This document shows positions 1 to 5,637 of a stretch of DNA of 9,364 nucleotides, piece after piece (positions within the stretch are counted from its first letter, which is position 1; each line of letters starts with the position of its first letter). This DNA comes from Spirochaetia bacterium UBA5550. Its GTDB lineage: Bacteria; Spirochaetota; UBA4802; UBA5550. A program made the position numbers and the translations under genes. The notes under the pieces were generated by a model. It did no database searches. It was not told the origin of the DNA and was given only the letters and a program-made list of their open reading frames with translations. The stretch covers positions 3,129 to 12,492 of the forward strand of contig DINC01000244.1 in the NCBI GenBank assembly GCA_002425885.1, in the 5' to 3' direction.

Positions 1-33
1 TCCGGAAGAATATTCATCTGCCTATATACAACA

Positions 34-49
34 TACATTCATGAATGTA
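34..49. promoter_or_regulatory. Perfect 16-bp palindrome, possible operator
   Basis: The sequence TACATTCATGAATGTA is its own reverse complement over all 16 bases; the symmetry stops at the flanking bases. It lies about 50-65 bp upstream of the candidate promoter of the exported-protein gene. Uninterrupted palindromes of this size are typical binding sites for dimeric regulators. No regulator is identified, and it could equally serve a gene lying to the left of the window. Confidence 0.35.
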
Positions 50-97
50 CGGAGTCAAATTTACCCTTGAATTTTTCCCGAAAAAAAATAAATGATG

Positions 98-127
98 TTG
101 AATTATAGATTAAAGTTTGCTTATATT
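98..127 (+). promoter_or_regulatory. Candidate sigma-70-type promoter of the exported-protein gene
   Basis: TTGAAT (98-103) resembles a -35 box. It is followed after 18 bp by TATATT (122-127), which matches TATAAT at five of six positions. Transcription would begin near 134, leaving a short leader before the ribosome-binding site at 147-152. The region is very AT-rich, so such matches occur by chance; this is a prediction only. Confidence 0.35.
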
Positions 128-146
128 CTAAATATACTCCATCACA

Positions 147-152
147 AGAGGA
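147..152 (+). promoter_or_regulatory. Ribosome-binding site that points to an ATT start at 160
   Basis: AGAGGA ends 7 bases before ATT at 160-162. The in-frame TTG at 178 has no purine-rich motif at a usable distance, and no in-frame ATG or GTG lies between the site and the signal-peptide core. The site therefore argues for initiation at the rare codon ATT. Confidence 0.5.
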
Positions 153-159
153 CATAACT

Positions 160-894
160 ATTAAAAAACTGCTGGCATTGTTTATATTAATTCTTATATC
201 ATCATCCGCTTTCCCTGTGCTTATAGATGATATACAGGTAAAAAAACTTGATGCGGACAGGCTGAAACTATACCCGGTGCCTCATGATCACAGGAACTAC
301 TTTTTCCTTCAATCTGTCGGCGATACAACTCAGATTGTAATTGGTGATTTTTCTAAAAACGATAAGAAAAAAATAATCCTTATAACTCTTGGTGATGACT
401 TCAATACAATAAAATCAGTCCTTGAATACGAGCCTGATAAAAGAAGCCTCAGAGTAAGAAAAGAATCTGACTCGCAGTTTTTTACAAAAGACATAACCAA
501 ACTGAAGAAGGATATTATAACAGGCACCCTGTTTAACAACAGCCATGCGGACAGGATGAAATCATATGATGCGCTTGAAATGATATTTAAAAAGAATGAG
601 GCAACCACCGTTCTGCCAGACACATACGGTTTTACTGTTAAACTTACAGAGGTTGATGAGTTAAACAAACCTATGGCACTCTTTACTTTCGGCAGAAGCG
701 AAACAGGGTATTTTCTGCAGTTCAGGACTGAGTATTACAGAATCAACGCGAGGAATACTGTAAATCCGGTTCTGCGGTATTCAGTATATTGTAAAGACAC
801 CAATGATCCTGTGGTGAAGGATCTCGTAGAGGAGCTGTTCAAGATAAGAGAGCCTGTGGCAAACAGAACCCGCCGGTTAGAGAAAGGGAACTGA
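160..894 (+). CDS. Exported protein of unknown function, probable ATT start
   Basis: I do not recognise a family. Read from ATT at 160 the product is 244 residues and begins (M)KKLLALFILILISSSAFP: two lysines, a hydrophobic core and small residues. That is a good Sec signal peptide, placing the mature protein in the periplasm or envelope. The first conventional alternative start, TTG at 178, would remove the positively charged end and has no ribosome-binding site. The mature part is polar and rich in Lys, Asp and Arg, without cysteine near the cleavage region (so no lipobox) and without further membrane segments. The frame stays open back to a stop at 106-108, so translation from further upstream is formally possible. 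The gene is transcribed towards the NarL-type regulator gene and ends 16 bp from it. Coding status is well supported by length and signal peptide; the start is inferred. Confidence 0.75.
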   Translation: MKKLLALFILILISSSAFPVLIDDIQVKKLDADRLKLYPVPHDHRNYFFLQSVGDTTQIVIGDFSKNDKKKIILITLGDDFNTIKSVLEYEPDKRSLRVRKESDSQFFTKDITKLKKDIITGTLFNNSHADRMKSYDALEMIFKKNEATTVLPDTYGFTVKLTEVDELNKPMALFTFGRSETGYFLQFRTEYYRINARNTVNPVLRYSVYCKDTNDPVVKDLVEELFKIREPVANRTRRLEKGN

Positions 895-901
895 TACCGG
901 C
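872..901. other. Weak hairpin across the convergent gene ends
   Basis: GCCGGT (872-877) pairs with ACCGGC (896-901). Past a small bulge, a few inner pairs may extend the stem. It spans the stop codon of the plus-strand gene and lies just before the 3' end of the facing regulator gene. Neither strand shows a T-run after the stem, so it is not a canonical intrinsic terminator, although it is the only hairpin I see between the two convergent genes. Confidence 0.25.
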
Positions 902-910
902 CAGGTGATT

Positions 911-1558
911 TCAGTGCGGTTTCTCTTTCACGACCCACCGCACTGCCGCTTTCGTGATCTCCGATGAATCTTTAAGATTCAGTTTGTCACGGATATTCCG
1001 TCTGTGACTTTCAATTGTATTTATATTCATGCCAAGATTTTTACTTATTTCATTTCTTTTATACCCTTTACCCAGGAGACTGAATATTTCAAACTCCCTG
1101 GGGCTTAAAAGAGAAACGTTGATTTCACTATCATCAACAGATCCAAGTATATGCTTCCCTGCAATTTTTTCAGAGATAGATCTGCTGAGAAAGAGTTTAC
1201 CGCTCATGACAGTTTCAATTGCATTAATTATGTTGTCAGAGGCTTCGGCTTTTGTCACGTAGCCCTTTGCTCCTGCCTGTATAGACCTCTCCGCGTAGAG
1301 TGTGCCGTCATCCATGGACATCACAAGTATCGGCAGTCTGCTGAATCTTGTCTTTAATGCGGAGATAAGTTCTATTCCATTTACACCACCTTTGAGTTCA
1401 ATATCAACTATCGCCAGATCCGGCTCTGTGTCAGCTACGACTTTTACAGCGGTATTCCCGTCTTCGGCCTCACCGCATACGATGTATTCATTCTCCTCCA
1501 GAATTGTCTTAAGCCCTTTTCTGACAACAGGATGATCATCAACTATTACAATCTTCAC
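911..1558 (-). CDS. NarL/FixJ-family response regulator
   Basis: A 215-residue two-domain transcription factor. Receiver domain (about 1-120): acidic pair D7-D8, phosphoacceptor D52 in 'LAIVDIE', switch serine S81 and conserved K103. C-terminal LuxR-type helix-turn-helix (about 150-208), with 'LSPREFEIFSLLGKG' opening the domain and 'NTIESHRRNIRDKL' as the recognition-helix region. Length and architecture are normal for the family. The ATG at 1558 is preceded by GGGG about 8 bases upstream. It begins 29 bp after the stop of the HisKA_3 kinase gene on the same strand, the arrangement of a cognate pair such as NarX/NarL. It is therefore very probably phosphorylated by that kinase and binds DNA as a dimer. 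Its targets are unknown. No residue appears to be missing. Confidence 0.95.
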   Translation of the reverse strand: MKIVIVDDHPVVRKGLKTILEENEYIVCGEAEDGNTAVKVVADTEPDLAIVDIELKGGVNGIELISALKTRFSRLPILVMSMDDGTLYAERSIQAGAKGYVTKAEASDNIINAIETVMSGKLFLSRSISEKIAGKHILGSVDDSEINVSLLSPREFEIFSLLGKGYKRNEISKNLGMNINTIESHRRNIRDKLNLKDSSEITKAAVRWVVKEKPH

Positions 1559-1587
1559 ATTATTACCCCGTTATATTCAGATACCTG

Positions 1588-3357
1588 TCATACAGGAACA
1601 TTCACTTCAATAAGAAATCCCTTTTCGTAATGGTTCTCCGCCCTGAAAGTTCCGCCGATGAGATCAGACCGGTATTTCATTATATTAAGGCCAAGACCCT
1701 CTGTTTCGGTGCAGTCTCTCCCTCTGCCGTCATCATGGACCGACAGCTTTATCAGGCCGTTTTCCCCTGCTATACAGATCTTAACATTGCCTGCACCGCT
1801 ATGTTTTGCCGCATTGTTAACAGCCTCCTGTACAATATAATAAAGCTGCGAAGATGTAAAATCATCATTCACTGATAAATCCCCCTCTGCCGAGAACTCG
1901 CAATTCAGCTGATACAGGTTACGCATATTGATCGCTAACTGGTCAATAGCGAGCACAAGGTTATCATGCCCTATACTCTGCATCGGGAGTCCCCTTGTAA
2001 TCTTTCTGCATATCATTGCGGCATCATATACAAGAACAGATATTTCATTTATCCTGTCCGGGAGAACAGCATCCCCTGAGCTTAAACTGTTTTTTACTGT
2101 CTTCAGCATAAAGCTGACACCTGTAAGTATCTGCCCCAGGCTGTCATGTATCTCACGGCCGATCTTCTGCCTTTCACCCTCACTTATGCTTATAATCTCT
2201 TTCTCGAGCTTCCTGAGTTCGTTCTTCGCGGCAATAAGCTCAATAATTCTTCCAAGCCTGTCTGCTATTGAAGCCGCAAAACGGAGTTCTCTTTCGCTGA
2301 AAGAGTGCCCGTTATTATAAAAAAACTCCGCAGTACCATAAACAATTCTGTTAACCACTATATCCTTTTTCACAGATTCAGACTGCGGTATAACAAAGCC
2401 CGAAGTATAGCATTTCCCCTCACAGCTGATCCTCACTGCTATATGCTCAGGGGAGTTAAAACCACGGGGAATCTCAATGATTGCCTCAGTAAGCAGGCTG
2501 CCAATCGAAGAGGCGTGTTCCTCCGCGATGCGTGAAATATTATAAAGACAGTTCATCTCTTTAAGCAGCCCCTCTTTCTCAGAAAGGAGTGCTGCCACCT
2601 TCTCTTCATTCATCTTCCTTTCTGTTATATCCGAGATGAGCCCTGTTGCCCCGGTGAATTTCCCGTTTATAATCACGGGACGGAGAGAAGTGCTTAGCCA
2701 CGCATATTCACCATTCTTCCTAATCCTCCGGAATTCAGCCCTGTATTCCCGCTCCTCGATCAGCGACCTGATCATCATCTCAGCCTTTGCTTTATCACCT
2801 TCAGGAGTGAAATCACTGAAGTGGTGCCCTATAACTTCATCATCCCTGTATCCGCTGACAGGTTGAACCCTGGGGCTTATATAAGTAAAAAAACCGCTGC
2901 TGTCCATTGTGAAGATTATATCACTGATATCTTCTACGAGTTTTCTGTAATTTTCTTCGCTGATTCGTGTTCTTTCATGAGCTTCGAAAAGTTCAAATAC
3001 CATCTCAATTGAAGAGAGAAGCACATAGTCTCCGGAATTTTTAAGAGCATACCCGTATCGTGTCACACTGCGTACTTTTTCAACCATCTCACGTTCTATG
3101 TGAGCCGTTAAAAAAAGTATAGGGATATTCTTTTTTTCAAGTATCCGCGCTGCAGCCCCGTGACCATCTATATCCCCCCCTAACTCCAGGTCCATAAGTA
3201 TCAGGTCAACCTTTGAACAGGTTGTAATTTCAATGGCCTTTCTCCCTGTGGCTGCAGTTATAACACTATAACCGTTAGCTTCAAGGAGAACCTTTTCTGA
3301 AACAGCTGTTACAGGATCATCCTCTACAAGGAGTGTTGTTTTTTTAATAACTGACAT
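1588..3357 (-). CDS. Soluble REC-PAS-GAF-like-HisKA_3 sensor histidine kinase
   Basis: 589 residues, no membrane segment or signal peptide, hence cytoplasmic. Domains: receiver about 7-125 (D13-D14, phosphoacceptor D56, T84, K106); PAS about 135-248 ending in the usual 'DITERK'; a GAF-like region about 268-378; HisKA_3 dimerisation domain about 390-455 with phosphorylated H404 in 'GREIHDSLGQ'; HATPase about 495-589 with N-box 'QEAVNNAAKHS', 'HDDGRG' and 'GLGLNIMKYR'. This is the NarX/DegS-type kinase class and fits the NarL-type regulator encoded 29 bp downstream. The N-terminal receiver is unusual: the kinase probably integrates a phosphoryl signal from elsewhere with a PAS or GAF ligand. 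In that receiver Asn replaces the usual Pro after the conserved Lys, as in the hybrid kinase encoded upstream. The GAF-like part carries C312 and C316, of unknown meaning. The ATG start has only a weak ribosome-binding site (AGAG). Confidence 0.93.
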   Translation of the reverse strand: MSVIKKTTLLVEDDPVTAVSEKVLLEANGYSVITAATGRKAIEITTCSKVDLILMDLELGGDIDGHGAAARILEKKNIPILFLTAHIEREMVEKVRSVTRYGYALKNSGDYVLLSSIEMVFELFEAHERTRISEENYRKLVEDISDIIFTMDSSGFFTYISPRVQPVSGYRDDEVIGHHFSDFTPEGDKAKAEMMIRSLIEEREYRAEFRRIRKNGEYAWLSTSLRPVIINGKFTGATGLISDITERKMNEEKVAALLSEKEGLLKEMNCLYNISRIAEEHASSIGSLLTEAIIEIPRGFNSPEHIAVRISCEGKCYTSGFVIPQSESVKKDIVVNRIVYGTAEFFYNNGHSFSERELRFAASIADRLGRIIELIAAKNELRKLEKEIISISEGERQKIGREIHDSLGQILTGVSFMLKTVKNSLSSGDAVLPDRINEISVLVYDAAMICRKITRGLPMQSIGHDNLVLAIDQLAINMRNLYQLNCEFSAEGDLSVNDDFTSSQLYYIVQEAVNNAAKHSGAGNVKICIAGENGLIKLSVHDDGRGRDCTETEGLGLNIMKYRSDLIGGTFRAENHYEKGFLIEVNVPV

Positions 3358-3386
3358 ATATGACTCTGCTTAACATTCTATAGTAG

Positions 3387-3412
3387 AAATCGGCGCTTAC
3401 AGTATTATTTGA
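3387..3412 (-). promoter_or_regulatory. Weak sigma-28-like promoter candidate before the HisKA_3 kinase
   Basis: On the minus strand, TCAA (3412-3409) is followed after 14 bases by GCCGATTT (3394-3387), against a flagellar sigma-28 consensus of TAAA, about 15 bases, then GCCGATAA. The start codon of the kinase lies 30 bp downstream. GCCGAT is a strong partial match, but the -35 part is imperfect. A sigma-70 alternative, TATAGA at about 3382-3377, lacks a -35 box. Confidence 0.2.
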
Positions 3413-3418
3413 TTGCTG

Positions 3419-3532
3419 CCCGTCATTCCCTCGAAGGCTGTGGGCGACCACAGGAAGAGCTGAAAGCTAATCCCATAGTACCGGTTTTATGAGATTCCGG
3501 CACTTCGTTATCACTACGGCCGGAATGACGGG
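3419..3532. repeat. Palindromic intergenic element with 11-bp terminal inverted repeats
   Basis: CCCGTCATTCC (3419-3429) and GGAATGACGGG (3522-3532) are perfect inverted repeats bounding 114 bp. Inside lie a 6-bp stem with a GCGA loop (CTGTGG/CCACAG, 3438-3453), a short AGCT-GAA-AGCT hairpin (about 3458-3468) and a second inverted repeat, ATTCCGGC (3494-3501) with GCCGGAAT (3519-3526), whose right arm overlaps the terminal repeat. GTCATTCC/GGAATGAC ends are common in dispersed non-coding repeats of many bacteria, so a MITE-like or REP-like element is likely. No coding capacity and no obvious target-site duplication are visible. Confidence 0.6.
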
Positions 3533-3545
3533 GTCCTGATGTTTC

Positions 3546-3581
3546 ATTAAATCAGATAATCATTTCATTATCTGATTTAAT
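3546..3581. repeat. Perfect AT-rich hairpin, 15-bp arms and 6-base loop
   Basis: ATTAAATCAGATAAT (3546-3560) pairs without mismatch with ATTATCTGATTTAAT (3567-3581) around the loop CATTTC. It lies 38 bp beyond the stop of the hybrid-kinase gene, where an operon terminator would be expected. However, the T-tract on the minus strand (A-run at about 3586-3593) comes before the hairpin rather than after it, so it does not read as a standard intrinsic terminator on either strand. It could be a 3'-end RNA structure or a protein-binding site. Confidence 0.6.
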
Positions 3582-3618
3582 ATAATAAAAAAACCGGTAT
3601 ATTTCTACATTTTTCTAT

Positions 3619-5607
3619 TCAGCATACAACATGAGCGTTCTCTCTGCTGCTGAGCCACTTTTCCACAACGCTGCTTATATCCGATGATTTAACCGGTTTC
3701 GACATATAATCATTCATACCTGCATCAATACATCTCTCCCGGTCACCCTCCATTGCATGAGCAGTGAGTGCAACTATTATTACATCCGGATTTGTGATTC
3801 CGAAATTACCGCTTCGTATTATCCGTGTTGTCTCAAAACCGTCAAGTTCAGGCATCTGGCAGTCCATAAGGATCATATCATAATCGTTACTTTTCAGTTT
3901 TTCGATGCACTCGTATCCGTTTTCTGTTTCATCATAAGTATGCCCCAGTTTTTTAAGCATTGCCCCTGTAACAACACGGTTTATTCTGTTGTCTTCAACA
4001 ACAAGGAATTTCAGTGTCTCACTATTAGTTTTTTTATTCAGGATAAAACTCCTGTTCTCCTTATCTGCCATATACCTGGCGGATTCAATGCCGAAAAGTG
4101 CGGTAAACCAGAAAGTTGATCCCTTACCGTAATTGCTTTCAAAGCTTATATCACCACCCATCATATAGACGATCTTCCTGCAGATAGTGAGGCCCAGCCC
4201 TGTGCCGCCGTATCCCCTGTTAAACCCCTCATCAATCTGTGTGAAAGGTGAAAAAATTTCTCCTGACCGCCCTGCGGGTATACCCTTCCCTGTGTCAGTG
4301 ATCGAGAACAGCAGAGATATGCTCTCCTCATATTGCACCTTCAGAGAAACCCTGATTAGAACCCTGCCCGTATCGGTAAACTTTATGCCGTTATCAACGA
4401 GGTTCAGTATGACCTGTTTCAGTCTGTCTGGGTCCCCCTTCAACTGCGCCGGGACATTTCTTTCTATCAGGTAATTGAGACTGATTTTCTTTTCATCCGC
4501 TTTAGGCTTAAGCAGGAGAACAACATTTGTAATCACAGATTCAAGATCAAAAGCTAACTTGTTAAGAGTGAAGTGCTTTGCCTCAATCTTTGATATGTCC
4601 AGAATATCATTAATTATATTTAAAAGAGAATCACCGCTCTTCCTTGCTATATCGATAAAGCCTCTCTGTTCCTCACTCAGTTCTGTTTTAAGAAGAAGAT
4701 CCAGCATACCTATAACACCGTTCATCGGTGTCCTGATTTCATGACTCATATTTGCCAGGAAACGGCTCTTTGCCACATTCGCAGCCTCTGCCCTGTATGC
4801 AAGTTCCTCCGCACGCTTAAGCGCGTTCTCAAGCCTGTTCTGGTTCTTCTTAAGTTCAAACTCCGCAAGTTTTCTGTCAGTGATATCCATCACCGTGATC
4901 ATGCGTGCTGTCTTGTCCCGGTAATCAATCCTTCTCCCCTTAAGGGCAACCCATTTTTCTCCGCCGTTTTTAGGTATTATCCTGAACTCATAGAGTTCAG
5001 TAAATGCGTTATCATTCCCCCTCCCCCGCACAAGATCCTGAAACTCAGGAGCCACAAATTCCCAGAAACGCATTTTATAGAGCTCTTCACAGCTGTAACC
5101 GGAAATTGCTTCACCCGCAGGATTGCTGTACACCCAGAAGTCATCCTGGTGTATCATTATTGCGCCGGGAGAAACTTCAGTGAGGGTACGGAACATCTCC
5201 TCACTCTCCTTCACCCTTTTATTGGCGTCAAATAGTTCAAGAGCCATTTCAATTGTTGAAAGGAGTATAGAATCACCGGCATTTTTAGCAATGTATCCAT
5301 AACGGGTGATGCTGTTTACCTGTTCAACTATCCCCTGCTCGTTATAGGAAGTGAGGAATACTATGGGAAGATTTTTTATTGCAAGAATCTGTTCTGCTGT
5401 TTCAGCACCTGAGATACCCTTTCCTAACTCTATATCCATAAGGACAAGATCTATATCATCATTTTCACGGATATATTTTAGCGCCTTATCCCCGGTTGAT
5501 ACAGGTGTAACCTTGTATCCTTTTGACCTGAGGAATAGTGTCTCTGTCATTGAAATAAGAGCTTCATCCTCAACAAGGAGTATCTTCCCGGGAGAACCAC
5601 TCTTCAT
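3619..5607 (-). CDS. Hybrid histidine kinase, REC-PAS-HisKA-HATPase-REC
   Basis: Taken from ATG at 5607 (662 residues, MKSGSPGKILLVEDE), because GGTGG lies 5 bases upstream and the receiver fold starts at once. TTG at 5628 and ATG at 5619 lack a ribosome-binding site. N-terminal receiver about 7-125 (D14, phosphoacceptor D58, T86, K108 followed by Asn); PAS about 135-246 ending 'DITDRK'; helical linker about 247-283; HisKA with H289 in 'MSHEIRTPMNG'; HATPase with 'LVDNGIKF', 'DTGKGI' and 'GGTGLGL' (about 400-505); C-terminal receiver about 532-652 with phosphoacceptor D582, T615 and K637-P638. There is no membrane segment, so it is cytoplasmic. It has no HPt domain, so phosphoryl transfer onward would need a separate histidine phosphotransfer protein. 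It follows cheA by 30 bp on the same strand and is probably the last gene of the chemotaxis operon. Its output is unknown. Confidence 0.94.
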   Translation of the reverse strand: MKSGSPGKILLVEDEALISMTETLFLRSKGYKVTPVSTGDKALKYIRENDDIDLVLMDIELGKGISGAETAEQILAIKNLPIVFLTSYNEQGIVEQVNSITRYGYIAKNAGDSILLSTIEMALELFDANKRVKESEEMFRTLTEVSPGAIMIHQDDFWVYSNPAGEAISGYSCEELYKMRFWEFVAPEFQDLVRGRGNDNAFTELYEFRIIPKNGGEKWVALKGRRIDYRDKTARMITVMDITDRKLAEFELKKNQNRLENALKRAEELAYRAEAANVAKSRFLANMSHEIRTPMNGVIGMLDLLLKTELSEEQRGFIDIARKSGDSLLNIINDILDISKIEAKHFTLNKLAFDLESVITNVVLLLKPKADEKKISLNYLIERNVPAQLKGDPDRLKQVILNLVDNGIKFTDTGRVLIRVSLKVQYEESISLLFSITDTGKGIPAGRSGEIFSPFTQIDEGFNRGYGGTGLGLTICRKIVYMMGGDISFESNYGKGSTFWFTALFGIESARYMADKENRSFILNKKTNSETLKFLVVEDNRINRVVTGAMLKKLGHTYDETENGYECIEKLKSNDYDMILMDCQMPELDGFETTRIIRSGNFGITNPDVIIVALTAHAMEGDRERCIDAGMNDYMSKPVKSSDISSVVEKWLSSRENAHVVC

Positions 5608-5637
5608 AATCGCCACCATCTGAAACAATTCTAAAAT

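Noticed and set aside
1..17. Minus-strand ATG at 17-15 that could start a divergent gene off the left edge
   Set aside because: Only five codons are visible and the upstream purine motif is poor and too close; not supportable.
1..108. Reading frame open from the left edge to a TAG at 106-108 (and another to a TGA at 68-70), possible 3' end of a gene
   Set aside because: Too short to judge, the translated residues show no recognisable motif, and open stretches of this size are unremarkable at a window edge.
111..118. TAAAGTTT, an exact sigma-28 -35 box upstream of the exported-protein gene
   Set aside because: The matching GCCGATAA is absent at the required distance (the sequence there is AAATATAC), so the match is probably chance in AT-rich DNA.
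3546..3598. Rho-independent terminator for the chemotaxis operon
   Set aside because: The hairpin is AT-only in its ends and the T-tract precedes it in the direction of transcription, so the classic order is not met.
3358..3618. CRISPR array or small RNA gene in the intergenic gap
   Set aside because: The repeats are inverted rather than regularly spaced direct repeats, and no promoter plus terminator pair defines an RNA gene.
5608..5628. TTG start of the hybrid kinase at 5628, giving 7 extra residues
   Set aside because: No ribosome-binding site precedes it, while ATG at 5607 has GGTGG at a proper distance and begins just before the receiver fold.
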